A DNA stretch of 64,000 nucleotides. It comes from Pararhizobium arenae (GTDB taxonomy: Bacteria > Pseudomonadota > Alphaproteobacteria > Rhizobiales > Rhizobiaceae). This document shows, one piece after another, positions 17,617 to 26,146 of this stretch (position 1 is its first letter; the number at the start of each line of letters is the position of its first letter). The stretch is taken from positions 1 through 64,000 of the forward strand of contig NZ_MOOY01000007.1 in assembly GCF_001931685.1 (NCBI RefSeq). Reading direction: 5' to 3'. The translations under genes were made by a program, and so were the position numbers. The notes beneath the pieces are model-generated. The model saw only the letters and a list, made by a program, of their open reading frames with translations, was not told where the DNA came from and did no database searches.

Positions 17617-18513
17617 ATGCCAAATTTGCTTGACGAGACGCCAGGTTTGATCGCGTTCGTCAGAACTGTGGAGTGTGGATCGTTCAGCGCTGCCGCAAAG
17701 ATGATGAAAACATCCCCTTCGGCAGTATCGAAGAGCGTCGGCCGTTTGGAAAGGCTGGTTAGCGCAAGGCTATTTCTCAGATCAACCAGAGCTTTGGTTT
17801 TGACCGAAGAAGGGCACTCGTTGTTCAAAAAGGTCGGACCGCTTCTTCGACAATTCGACACCTCCGAGGAGATCACACACGACGAGGCAAAGCTAAGTGG
17901 TCGTCTGCGATTCAGCATGCCAAGCGAACTCGCGCAGTTCTTTATGACGCCGATTTTCCGAGATTTTGCGACGTCATACCCGGCCATAAAACTGGAGGTG
18001 GGTTTAACAGATCGCCACGTCGATCTTATCCGCGAAGATTATGATGTTGTGTTTCGAATTGGTGATGTGTCGAACGGCGAATTGAAGGTTCGGAAACTCG
18101 CCGACGTCAAGATGGTGATAGTTGCATCGCCCTCCTATGTCGAAAAGTACGGAATACCTCGCACGGCCGATGATGCGTCCAAAATTCCCTTTGCCCGCTA
18201 TACCGTTCATGGAATGCCGATTCCTGTGTCTTTTACCGATGGAGCGCACTTCATTCCGAACGGGCGCGTAGACTGCGATACAGGGCAGGCCTTGCGAGCC
18301 GCCGCACTCCAAGGGTTAGGAGCCGCACTTATCATGCGATGTGCCGTCCAGGATGAGATGCATCGTGGACACCTTGTTGACATCTCGGGCCAACTTAATC
18401 TGCCACCCCTTCCATTCAATGTTGTTCATGCGTACGGCCAAATGGTGCCTGCACGGGTAAGGCGGCTCTCAGATTTCGTGGCTGCGCAAACGAAAGCAAT
18501 TGCGAACCTTTAG
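17617..18513 (+). CDS. LysR family transcriptional regulator
   Basis: 298 residues from the ATG at 17617, which has GGGAG 6 bases upstream (an ATG 6 bases earlier is possible). The winged helix is at about 4-62 (SFSAAAKMMKTSPSAVSKSVGRLERLVSARLFLRSTR) and the substrate-binding domain at about 88-290. It is divergent from the SDR at 16773-17522, with under 100 bases between. Inducer unknown. Confidence 0.9.
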   Translation: MPNLLDETPGLIAFVRTVECGSFSAAAKMMKTSPSAVSKSVGRLERLVSARLFLRSTRALVLTEEGHSLFKKVGPLLRQFDTSEEITHDEAKLSGRLRFSMPSELAQFFMTPIFRDFATSYPAIKLEVGLTDRHVDLIREDYDVVFRIGDVSNGELKVRKLADVKMVIVASPSYVEKYGIPRTADDASKIPFARYTVHGMPIPVSFTDGAHFIPNGRVDCDTGQALRAAALQGLGAALIMRCAVQDEMHRGHLVDISGQLNLPPLPFNVVHAYGQMVPARVRRLSDFVAAQTKAIANL

Positions 18514-18678
18514 TACAGTGATCTCCACTTCACCGCAAAACTACTGCAGACCTGTGTATATCTATCATCGTCTTTCATCCCCGCCTTAATGATTGTTCAG
18601 TTCGAGCCGACCCAGCATCGGCCCGAGGAGACTTCCTTGTCTGTTGTAGCAAGATAAGACCATCCGAAAGGCGGTGAT

Positions 18679-19665
18679 ATGGAACGGCGAGCTTTCATAC
18701 TTGGCAGCGTGACGACCGCCTTGAGCACCCTTACTTCATCAGCAAATGCTCGATACCAAGAGGTTCAAATGTTTGACACCGCCAAGCAGATTAACGCCGG
18801 GGTTCTCGACGTCGGTTACTACGAGGGCGGTGCTGAAAATGGTCAAGCAGTCGTGCTTCTCCACGGATTTCCGTATGATGTTCAAAGTTATCGGGAGGTT
18901 GCCCCGGAGTTGGTTCGGCGAGGCTATCGGGTGATCGTTCCGCACCTCAGAGGACATGGCACCACCACCTTCCTCGATCCTGCAACGCCGAGGTCAGGGC
19001 AGCAAGCTGCGATAGGTCAAGACCTTGTGCACCTCCTTGATGCGCTTTCGATAGAGCGCGCAATCTTTGCCGGTTATGATTGGGGTGGCCGTGCTGCATG
19101 CGTCGGTGCCGCGCTCTGGCCCGAAAGGTGCAGTGGTTTGGTCTCCGTGAACAGCTATCTCATCCAGGATATTGCGAAATCGTCTGAGCCTGCGTCCGCA
19201 AAAGTCGAGCGAGGTTATTGGTATCAGTTTTATTTCCAGACGGAGCGAGGTCGCCGAGGCTTGAGCCGCAACAGGGCCGACATCGCAAAGATTATGTGGC
19301 GAGATAACTCACCAACCTGGGACTTTGACGACGAGACGTTCGTCCGCAGTGCGACCTCATTCGAAAATCCTGACTATGTGGATGTTGTAATCCATTCCTA
19401 TCGCCATCGATTAGGTGGGGCGGACGGGTTTCCCGAATATGTAGGTCATGAGGACAAGCTCGCAAAGCAACCGGTCATATCCGTTCCAGCTGTTACGCTG
19501 GATGGCGGTGCTGATGGTGTTGTAGCGGCGACAGACGGCAAGGCGTCGGCTTCCAAATTTTCAGCAAAGCGAGTTCATCGTGTGATCCCAAACGTGGGAC
19601 ACAATCTTCCCCAGGAGGCTCCGTCGGCGTTCGTTGACGCGATACTGGAAGTTTCGTCGCTATAG
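18679..19665 (+). CDS. Exported alpha/beta hydrolase, epoxide-hydrolase-like
   Basis: 328 residues. The N-terminus MERRAFILGSVTTALSTLTSSANA looks like a Tat-type signal (RR-x-F). The fold shows oxyanion motif HGFP (62-65), nucleophile Asp134 in G-Y-D-W-G-G, and a late His in P-N-V-G-H-N-L-P. An Asp nucleophile instead of Ser points to an epoxide hydrolase or haloalkane-dehalogenase type. The ribosome binding site is AAAGG. It begins a run of exported enzymes with the cupin at 19773. Confidence 0.85.
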   Translation: MERRAFILGSVTTALSTLTSSANARYQEVQMFDTAKQINAGVLDVGYYEGGAENGQAVVLLHGFPYDVQSYREVAPELVRRGYRVIVPHLRGHGTTTFLDPATPRSGQQAAIGQDLVHLLDALSIERAIFAGYDWGGRAACVGAALWPERCSGLVSVNSYLIQDIAKSSEPASAKVERGYWYQFYFQTERGRRGLSRNRADIAKIMWRDNSPTWDFDDETFVRSATSFENPDYVDVVIHSYRHRLGGADGFPEYVGHEDKLAKQPVISVPAVTLDGGADGVVAATDGKASASKFSAKRVHRVIPNVGHNLPQEAPSAFVDAILEVSSL

Positions 19666-19772
19666 CGATGCAATCACATACGAGACAGCGGCAAACCAAC
19701 GTATATCTCTTCTTACTTCAACATCGCATTTAGCTTTGGGCCGATGCCGCTGTTGGCTCAGAGGAGATACGT

Positions 19773-20189
19773 ATGATGTTGAAGTCAATTATCGCTGCTG
19801 CTGTCGTGATCGGTATGCTTGCCACCCCGACATTTGCCGCTCAAAAGGCGCATAACGCCAAAATCACCGTCGTTTTCGATCACAAACTCCCCAACTTGCC
19901 AGGGAAAAGCCTGCGCGGCGTTCTCGTGGAGTATGGACCAGGCGGGTACAATCCATCGCACACGCATGCAAAAAGCGCGTTCATTTCCGCCACGGTGATC
20001 GAGGGAGAAATCAAAAGCAAGGTCAATGATGGTGAGGAAAGGGTCTTTAAGACCTGGGAAAACTGGATCGAAGTTCCAGGTGACCATCATCAAGTCAGCG
20101 CGAATGCCAGCGACACGAAGCCTGCCAAAATTCTGGCTGTTTTCGTTGTCGACACTGATGAAACAGAATTGACGACTCCCGATCCCTGA
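19773..20189 (+). CDS. Exported single-domain cupin
   Basis: 138 residues with a signal peptide (MMLKSIIAAAVVIGMLATPTFAA) and a cupin barrel: motif 1 G-x-Y-N-P-S-H-T-H-A-K-S-A-F-I ... E-G-E-I, motif 2 W-I-E-V-P-G-D-H-H-Q-V-S. The His residues of both motifs are kept, so it likely binds a metal in the periplasm. AGAGGAG precedes the ATG. Function unknown; it lies about 100 bases after the hydrolase and may be co-transcribed. Confidence 0.85.
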   Translation: MMLKSIIAAAVVIGMLATPTFAAQKAHNAKITVVFDHKLPNLPGKSLRGVLVEYGPGGYNPSHTHAKSAFISATVIEGEIKSKVNDGEERVFKTWENWIEVPGDHHQVSANASDTKPAKILAVFVVDTDETELTTPDP

Positions 20190-20272
20190 TTAGCGGCGTT
20201 GCTTCCATCGGTAGTCATGGGGAACTCGGCAAACGGCTAATCTGTCAGAAGCTGCATTTTGTGAGACGTGTG

Positions 20273-20299
20273 TCCCCCGAGATTTATAGTCTCGGGGGA
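20273..20299. terminator. Strong hairpin between convergent genes
   Basis: TCCCCCGAGA at 20273-20282 pairs perfectly with TCTCGGGGGA at 20290-20299, with a 7-base loop. It lies between the convergent cupin and AhpD-like genes, where a bidirectional terminator is expected. There is no long T tract on either side. Confidence 0.5.
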
Positions 20300-20339
20300 C
20301 GATGGCTTTGAGCTTCAATTTCCGATGAACATCATCGCG

Positions 20340-20822
20340 TCATTCGAGGTTCGCCTTGTCCAGCCCGTAGGCTTTATCTGCGGAGCCAGGCACAGTTTTG
20401 AAGGCAATACCAGCTCGGTTCCATGCATTGATAAGCATGATCACGAAAGTGAGATCAGAAATTTCTGCATCTGAGAACAGCCTTTTCATCATTGCAAACT
20501 GCTCATCAGATATCCCAGCTGTAGGTAGCTCTGTGAGAGCCTCTGTCCACTGAAGCGCCGCCCGCTCTCGTTCATCAAACAGGTGGGATTCTCTCCATGC
20601 AGCGACGTGATGGAGCCGCAGTTCACGCTCCCCTGCGAGCCGGGCTTCCTTGATGTGCATGTCAAGGCAGAACGCGCACCCGTTGATTTGGGATGCTCGC
20701 ACCTCCACCAGAGCGACAAGCTTCTTTTCCAGCGGTCCCTTCTTAATGGCAAAGGTCGCTTCACCAAGCTTCTTGAAGACGTCGGGCGAATGCTGCGGAT
20801 AGTTTAGTCGTTCGTGAATCAT
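20340..20822 (-). CDS. Carboxymuconolactone decarboxylase / AhpD-like protein
   Basis: 160 residues with the AhpD motif I-N-G-C-A-F-C-L-D-M-H giving C49, C52 and H56. It is a paralogue of the product of 881-1330, with a different regulator context. GAAGGG lies before the ATG. Likely a peroxidatic or thiol-redox protein; the substrate is unknown. Confidence 0.87.
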   Translation of the reverse strand: MIHERLNYPQHSPDVFKKLGEATFAIKKGPLEKKLVALVEVRASQINGCAFCLDMHIKEARLAGERELRLHHVAAWRESHLFDERERAALQWTEALTELPTAGISDEQFAMMKRLFSDAEISDLTFVIMLINAWNRAGIAFKTVPGSADKAYGLDKANLE

Positions 20823-21077
20823 TTTCTGACCCTTCTAAATGTTGCGGATGAACATCAGGAAGCCGCTACGAGAGAAGGCGGAGATCGGAAAGATATCTAT
20901 GGGTATACGGTTACTGACACGTCCGGACCATCTTCAAAAGCTGTTGTTTTTACGAAATAGAAGCCGAAGGTCACTGGCATCCAGGCGGAGATACATCAGT
21001 ATACTTGTCACTGCCCGCTTTTCCATCACCCTAGAACGAGACTGCTTCCCTTCAACTAGGCAGATGGAGAGCCCAAA

Positions 21078-21890
21078 ATGTGCGATAACTGCACCGATAA
21101 AAGCCGACGGTCGTTTTTAGGCAGCATTCTCGGGGGTGTTACAGTTGGAGCGATTGCTGCAACGGCTCAACGCCAGGCGTTGGCATCCGACGTGTCAGCT
21201 TACCAAGACCCCAGCAATCCCTCGCTCCCACGATCTGGCATGAAACTCGATACGAAGCGCGCCGCTCTTGTGGTGATCGATCCTCAGGTCGATTTTATGA
21301 GCCCCAAGAGCCCGGCTTGGCCCGTTGTTGGCGAGAGCGTGACTGAGCACAATACCGTTCCCAATCTGGTAAAGCTGTTCAGAGCGGCGAAGACAGCGGA
21401 CATGCCAGTCGTTATCTCTCCCCATTACTATTACCCGCATGATCATCGGTGGAAAGTGCAGGGTCCGCTTGAAATCTTGCAGCATAAACTTGGCATGTTT
21501 GACCGGACCGGCCCTTTGACGCTCGATGGCTTTGAAGGGTCTGGCGCGGAATGGATGCCGGAGTTCAAGGAGTTTATCGACGACGGTAAAACTGTCATCT
21601 GCTCGCCCCACAAGCTTTACGGGCCACAGGCAAATGACTTGGTTCTTCAACTCGGCAAACTTGGTGTGAACCAGATTGTGCTCGCGGGAATGGCGGCAAA
21701 TCTATGTGTTGAATCGCATCTTCGACATCTGCTTGAGCAAGGTTTTGAGGTGGCAGTCGTGCGAGATGCTATCGCGGCAGCAAAATTCCCCGAAGGCGAT
21801 GGCTATCTCGCTGCACTGATAAACTTTCGATTTATCGCAAACGGACTTTGGAGTGCGGACGAAACAGTTGCGCACATAAATGGCGGGTAA
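21078..21890 (+). CDS. Tat-exported isochorismatase-family cysteine hydrolase
   Basis: 270 residues. The N-terminus has a Tat signal (S-R-R-S-F-L-G at 9-15, hydrophobic to about 36) preceded by CDNC, whose two Cys are unusual ahead of a Tat motif. The catalytic triad of the family is complete: Asp68 in VVIDPQVDF, Lys179 in SPHKLYG and Cys210 in MAANLCVESHLR. The family hydrolyses amides, isochorismate or related compounds, and export to the periplasm is less common. GGAGA precedes the ATG. It may act with the other exported hydrolases of this cluster. Confidence 0.88.
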   Translation: MCDNCTDKSRRSFLGSILGGVTVGAIAATAQRQALASDVSAYQDPSNPSLPRSGMKLDTKRAALVVIDPQVDFMSPKSPAWPVVGESVTEHNTVPNLVKLFRAAKTADMPVVISPHYYYPHDHRWKVQGPLEILQHKLGMFDRTGPLTLDGFEGSGAEWMPEFKEFIDDGKTVICSPHKLYGPQANDLVLQLGKLGVNQIVLAGMAANLCVESHLRHLLEQGFEVAVVRDAIAAAKFPEGDGYLAALINFRFIANGLWSADETVAHINGG

Positions 21891-22026
21891 CGAGCGGTTT
21901 CCGGCGGCAAATTTGCGAACACTTTGTTCACAGCCGCCCGAGGGTTTCGCAAACTTCAGGCGTTGACCGTACGCCTATTATGGATAAATTATATCCACGA
22001 TTGTCCAACTGAACGAGGAAAACGAA

Positions 22027-22776
22027 ATGAGAGTTGTCATCATCGGGGGCAGCGGACTTATCGGCAGCGCTGTCGCGGAATTATTGAGTGAGGCCGGTCA
22101 CGAGATTGTCGTTGCCTCAAGACGTAAAGGTATTGATGCAGTGACCGGCGAGGGACTTGCTGAGGCAATGACCGGGGCTGATGTCGTGGTCGATGTATCG
22201 AACTCGCCCTCATTTGAGGAAGAGGCCGTTCTGAACTTTTTCACGAGGTCTTCATCGAACGCTACCCGCTCAGCGAAGGATGCGGGCGTCAAGCTCTATG
22301 TTGCCCTCTCGATTGTCGGAATTGATCGCCTACCGCAGAATGCCTATTTCCGCGCCAAGTTGGCTCAAGAGGAAATCATCCAAAATTCGGGCCTGCCTTA
22401 TACAATCGTGCGCGCAACGCAATTTCACGAATTCGTCGATGCGATTGTTTACACTTCCACAATAGGCAACGTCGTTCGTGTCTCAACTGCGTACATTCAA
22501 CCGATTGCGAGTGAGGACGTGGCGAGATTTGTAGCTGCGGCTTCGACAGAGGAGCCAGCCAACGGGATCGTTGAGGTGGCAGGTCCTGAACGGTTCCGAA
22601 CAGATGAACTTGTTGAAAGCTATCTGTCTTCGAAAGCAGACAGCTCCACCGTCGTTGGCGATCCTGAAGCTGAATATTTCGGAGCAAGATTGCAGCCGAC
22701 TTCGTTAGTGCCTCTGGATGATTATAAGCCCGGTTTGGTTACCTTCGAAACCTGGGCGAAAAAATCAGCCGCGTAA
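22027..22776 (+). CDS. NmrA-like SDR, NAD(P)-binding oxidoreductase
   Basis: 249 residues, the same length as its paralogue at 13020-13769. Rossmann motif IIGGSGLIGSAV at about 5-16, NSPSFEEEAVLNFF, NAYFRAKLAQEEIIQNSGLPYTIVRATQF. No YxxxK pair. The start has GAGGA before the ATG. Substrate unknown. A GC-rich hairpin follows the stop. Confidence 0.87.
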   Translation: MRVVIIGGSGLIGSAVAELLSEAGHEIVVASRRKGIDAVTGEGLAEAMTGADVVVDVSNSPSFEEEAVLNFFTRSSSNATRSAKDAGVKLYVALSIVGIDRLPQNAYFRAKLAQEEIIQNSGLPYTIVRATQFHEFVDAIVYTSTIGNVVRVSTAYIQPIASEDVARFVAAASTEEPANGIVEVAGPERFRTDELVESYLSSKADSSTVVGDPEAEYFGARLQPTSLVPLDDYKPGLVTFETWAKKSAA

Positions 22777-22795
22777 CTACCGCTCAAAAATTGCG

Positions 22796-22820
22796 ACGCG
22801 CCGCGAAGTTCTCGGCGCGT
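22796..22820 (+). terminator. Hairpin after the NmrA-like SDR
   Basis: ACGCGCCG at 22796-22803 pairs with CGGCGCGT at 22813-22820. It is GC-rich with a 9-base loop and no T tract, so it is a weak or factor-assisted terminator candidate. Confidence 0.4.
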
Positions 22821-22917
22821 TCATGCGTTCAAACGTCTGTTCGAGCCTGGATCGAGCTTGAAAGTGACCTAGCCAAAGCTTTGGCCACTGATGCGATATG
22901 GTAACCGACGCCAAAGG

Positions 22918-23178
22918 TCAGCGACCGCTCGTCACCGGCTGTGGCGACGGCAGACTGGCCATTTTCTCTCGATCCGAATGTAAGTAAACTTTCTTCATCG
23001 GGTAGTCGATGGCCTGCACTGGCAAGAGCACCTGCATTGTCGGGACTTTTGATGTTGCAGGAAGATATACAAATAAGTAAAACGAAATAACGCAGATGAT
23101 TAAAACGATAGATATTGTTAGCGTTGCAGACGACGATTCTCGCGCGTTTTCGATTCTGTTGCTGTTTCTCTGCGACAT
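22918..23178 (-). CDS. Small single-pass membrane protein
   Basis: 86 residues with one membrane helix (about 20-42: LTISIVLIICVISFYLFVYL), a polar N-terminus and about 40 C-terminal residues. I recognise no family. The ribosome binding site AAAGGAG is very good, which supports a real gene. It lies divergent to the PAS kinase at 23385. Confidence 0.5.
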   Translation of the reverse strand: MSQRNSNRIENARESSSATLTISIVLIICVISFYLFVYLPATSKVPTMQVLLPVQAIDYPMKKVYLHSDREKMASLPSPQPVTSGR

Positions 23179-23384
23179 GGTTTGCTCCTTTCCTGATAGT
23201 ATATTATGACTATATTGCAGAATCAGAGAATATCGAGATATACGTAGGTGTGTGTTTCAAGCTTCTAGCTTGGCGCTTCGAGACAACAGTTGCGCTCGTG
23301 GCCATAAGTGAGAAACTTCGATTAAGGTCTGCCTGGCTATCGCTATAGGCCACTACCGGAGGTATCGCAGATAGGGAGAAGCAC

Positions 23385-24932
23385 TTGAGTCAATCCACTT
23401 CGTCGAGAGAGCAGATCAGGCAAAAAGTAATTGATTTGGTTGAAGCGATGCCCGGGATCGGATGGGCGGCATGGCCAGATGGCGACTTCATGTGTTTCAG
23501 CTCAGCCATCACTGCCTTCTCAGGCAACTCAGTTGATTTTCTTTCGTCGAAGGACGCGAACGGCGACTTTGCCTGGAAGCAGTCATTAGAACCAGAAGAT
23601 TACGATGTACTTTCGCAAGCTTGGCGTAACGCGATCTCGCAGGAGAGCGTGTACGAGGTTACCCACAAAACGAGAGCGGCGTCAGGAGAGTTCAGATGGG
23701 TTCGCTCTACCGGTCGTCCGCAAAGAGACGAAGCCGGGAACATCATCTACTGGCTTGGAACGACGATTGACATCCACGACGCAATGACAGCGATGGAGAA
23801 ATCCCAAGCGAACGAACAGCGCCTAAACGACCTCATCGATGCTCTGCCAGGTTTGGTTTTCACTTTTGCTCCTGACGGAGAGCCAACCTACTTCAATAAG
23901 CGACTGGAAAAGTGGAGCGGAATTGCTCTCAGCGAACTTTCTTCCGGCACAGGAAGTCTTCTGTCGACCGTGCTCGCAAAGGCAGTTCATAGTGAAGAGC
24001 GGCCCCAAGTCGAAGCGGCGATAGCCCAAAGCCTCTCTACGGGCGCGCCATTCACAGCGCGGTTTCGTCAGTACCGTGCCGATGGTGTCTGGCGATGGGT
24101 GGAAGCCCGCATCGAAGCTCTCCGGGACCAGGCAGGCAAAATAGTCCAATGGTACGGATTGATGCTCGATATTGAGAACGAGGTGCGGGCGCAAGAGTCG
24201 CACCGCGATGCCTACGACAAATTGACGAAAGCCGCTCAATTTGCTGGCGTTGCTGAGCTTTCAGCATCGATAGCTCATGAACTAAGTCAACCTTTGGCGT
24301 CCGTCGTATTGAGTTCTGACGCTTGCCGCCGGTGGCTCACTATGGTCCCTCCAAAAGTGGATCGTGCATTAGCTAGCGCCGAAAATACACTTAGAGACGC
24401 CAATGCCGCTTCCGAAGTCGTGAAAAAGATCAGAGCCCTATTTCTCAAAAACGGGGGGATGAAAGAACTTTCCGACATCAACGAAATTATCATAACGACG
24501 AGTGAGCTTTTTCAGAAAGAGATGCTCACCCGACGCATTCGGCTTTCTGTCGAACCCGCGCCACATCTCCCTTTGCTGATGCTCGACAGAATTCAAATAC
24601 AGCAGGTAATTGCTAACCTGATTAAGAACGGCGCGGATGCAGCTGCCGAAGATGAGCAGGATGAAAGAGCTGTTATGGTGCGGACCTCCGCGCTAAGGGG
24701 TGAAGTCCTGGTCGAGGTCTCTGACACTGGACGGGGCATTGTCGATCAGGAGAAAATATTCAACCCATTCTTCACCACCAAACCACACGGGATGGGGATG
24801 GGCTTGTCTATTTCCCGATCAATCATTTACGCGCACGGCGGCCGCCTCTGGGCACAAAATAACCCACGCGGTGCAAGTTTATGGTTTGCACTGAGCGCAT
24901 CCGAGGTTGATAGAAAAGATGGTGGTCTCTGA
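23385..24932 (+). CDS. Soluble PAS sensor histidine kinase
   Basis: 515 residues from a TTG start with GGGAGA 6 bases upstream. Two PAS/PAC units (about 12-135 with AMPGIGWAAWPDG, and 147-268 with ALPGLVF), HisKA with H298 in LSASIAHELSQPL, HATPase_c with DTGRGIV and GMGMGLS. It has no membrane helix. It is the same subfamily as the kinases at 10370 and 37053 but shorter by one PAS. No receiver gene adjoins it, so its partner must be elsewhere. Confidence 0.9.
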   Translation: MSQSTSSREQIRQKVIDLVEAMPGIGWAAWPDGDFMCFSSAITAFSGNSVDFLSSKDANGDFAWKQSLEPEDYDVLSQAWRNAISQESVYEVTHKTRAASGEFRWVRSTGRPQRDEAGNIIYWLGTTIDIHDAMTAMEKSQANEQRLNDLIDALPGLVFTFAPDGEPTYFNKRLEKWSGIALSELSSGTGSLLSTVLAKAVHSEERPQVEAAIAQSLSTGAPFTARFRQYRADGVWRWVEARIEALRDQAGKIVQWYGLMLDIENEVRAQESHRDAYDKLTKAAQFAGVAELSASIAHELSQPLASVVLSSDACRRWLTMVPPKVDRALASAENTLRDANAASEVVKKIRALFLKNGGMKELSDINEIIITTSELFQKEMLTRRIRLSVEPAPHLPLLMLDRIQIQQVIANLIKNGADAAAEDEQDERAVMVRTSALRGEVLVEVSDTGRGIVDQEKIFNPFFTTKPHGMGMGLSISRSIIYAHGGRLWAQNNPRGASLWFALSASEVDRKDGGL

Positions 24933-24936
24933 ACGT

Positions 24937-25356
24937 CTAAGCAACAGCTAGCAACGCTCGCAGTTGCGATCTGTTTTGCACTAGATCGGCTACCGTGTAC
25001 TTGTCAAATACACTCACAAACGCTCGGGTCGCTTCGGACAAAACGGGTGGGAGTCCGCAGGCAGGCGCAATCATGCACCCGGCGCAGTCGAGGAGATCAT
25101 CCAAACCCTCGGTGTGCCGAAGCACCGTTCCCAGATTGATCTCGCTGGCCGAAAGTGCCAGTCGAATGCCACCGTTTCGGCCTCTAACGGTTTCGATAAA
25201 TCCGTTGCCTGCAAGGTCCTGAACCACCTTCATCATGTGGTTTTGTGAGATGCCAAACTTGCTCGAAACCTCGCGGATCGACCCTAACCCCTGGTCGCGT
25301 GAACCAAGGTATATCAATACGCGCATGGCGTAGTCGGTGTAGCGTGTCAGTCTCAT
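24937..25356 (-). CDS. nsrR: NsrR, nitric-oxide-sensing Rrf2 repressor
   Basis: 139 residues from MRLTRYTDYAMRVLIYL, the conserved NsrR/Rrf2 start (an in-frame ATG further up, at 25434, lies inside the operator region and is not used). Winged helix at about 1-75. Three Fe-S ligands C91-x2-C94-x5-C100 have exactly the NsrR spacing. NsrR binds an Fe-S cluster that reacts with NO, releasing the DNA. It is divergent from the truncated haemoglobin and flavohaemoglobin genes, and two NsrR-like operators lie between them. Confidence 0.88.
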   Translation of the reverse strand: MRLTRYTDYAMRVLIYLGSRDQGLGSIREVSSKFGISQNHMMKVVQDLAGNGFIETVRGRNGGIRLALSASEINLGTVLRHTEGLDDLLDCAGCMIAPACGLPPVLSEATRAFVSVFDKYTVADLVQNRSQLRALLAVA

Positions 25357-25388
25357 AAGTCCGCCTGCGTCAAAATGACTACGTAGAT

Positions 25389-25411
25389 AACATGCATTTA
25401 AATAGCATGTT
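25389..25411. promoter_or_regulatory. NsrR operator 1
   Basis: An 11-1-11 dyad, left arm AACATGCATTT, centre A, right arm AATAGCATGTT. Against the enterobacterial NsrR consensus (AAGATGYATTT-N-AAATRCATCTT) the left arm matches at 10 of 11 positions and the right at 8 of 11. It lies just upstream of nsrR. Confidence 0.6.
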
Positions 25412-25425
25412 TTGATGGAATGTAA

Positions 25426-25448
25426 TAGATGCATTTCATATGCATATT
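25426..25448. promoter_or_regulatory. NsrR operator 2
   Basis: An 11-1-11 dyad, left arm TAGATGCATTT, centre C, right arm ATATGCATATT, matching 10/11 and 9/11 of the NsrR consensus. It lies 13 bases before the truncated haemoglobin start codon, where a repressor would block transcription or initiation. Confidence 0.65.
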
Positions 25449-25461
25449 ATCGAGGTATGTG

Positions 25462-25950
25462 ATGACGTGCGAACTGACTGAAAAGAAAATTACGGAAATC
25501 CTGCACACCTTTTATGAGAAAGTGCGGCGAGACCCATTGTTGTCTGTACCTTTCTCGGTCGTGACAGATTGGGATGAGCACCTTGTGAGACTGACGGAGT
25601 TCTGGTCGTCGGTGATGCTGACAAGCGGGCGCTACAAGGGCAATCCTTTATCCATGCACGTTATTCATGCCGACCGAATTCAACCGGCGATGTTCAACAG
25701 ATGGCTCGAACTTTGGCAGATAACGACCACCGAAGGGCTAGCACCTGACGTCGCGCAGGAAATGCAAGCTAAAGCGACGCGAATTGCTTCTCGTCTTTCA
25801 GTAGCAATGTTTGGACATTCCACAGTGCGGTCCAGCAACACAACTCCAGAACGCTCTGCTCCAAGCCCATACAAGGTAACACCGTCCTTTGATCAGGCGT
25901 CTGTCCCTGCTGCACTGCTGCGTGACCATTCGCTGAAAGCAGGATCGTAG
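25462..25950 (+). CDS. Group III truncated haemoglobin
   Basis: 162 residues from the ATG at 25462 (the ATG at 25429 is inside an NsrR operator). The globin core has W-D-E-H-L-V-R-L-T-E-F-W-S-S-V-M-L, G-R-Y-K-G-N-P-L-S-M-H and F-N-R-W-L-E-L-W, the group III pattern with the proximal His in the H-x-x-H-A-D segment. It has a C-terminal tail of about 40 residues beyond the usual end, rich in Ser, Pro and Thr. Such proteins bind O2 or NO and often accompany NO-detoxification genes. It is first in the NsrR-controlled operon with hmp. Confidence 0.82.
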   Translation: MTCELTEKKITEILHTFYEKVRRDPLLSVPFSVVTDWDEHLVRLTEFWSSVMLTSGRYKGNPLSMHVIHADRIQPAMFNRWLELWQITTTEGLAPDVAQEMQAKATRIASRLSVAMFGHSTVRSSNTTPERSAPSPYKVTPSFDQASVPAALLRDHSLKAGS

Positions 25951-26146
25951 GGGCTAATCCGAGTGGAGGAAGGAAGTCTCCGGTACCGTGAGGGAGAGAA
26001 CGAAAGCTTCTCGGCCCCGGCACGCTCGGAGTAATCCCGCCGCTGATCGAACACCATCTCGACCTCATCGGACCCGTCAGATTCCGCATCGAGTTCTACG
26101 ACCGTCAGCCCCTACAAAATGTTCAGTAAAAACAAGGAAATTGGAA
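25951..26146 (+). other. Leader between the two globin genes, with a possible gene remnant
   Basis: 196 bases without an intact gene. One plus-strand frame, open from about 25994 to a TAA at 26127-26129, reads ...LLGPGTLGVIPPLIEHHL and then RFRIEFYDRQP. This looks like real protein sequence but has no start codon after the preceding stop. It may be a fragment of a gene lost between the globins. I could not identify it. Confidence 0.3.

Noticed and set aside
25988-26146. Longer start for flavohaemoglobin
   Set aside because: The extra 53 residues are Arg/Pro-rich and unlike any globin; the ATG at 26147 gives the normal length and has AAGGA.
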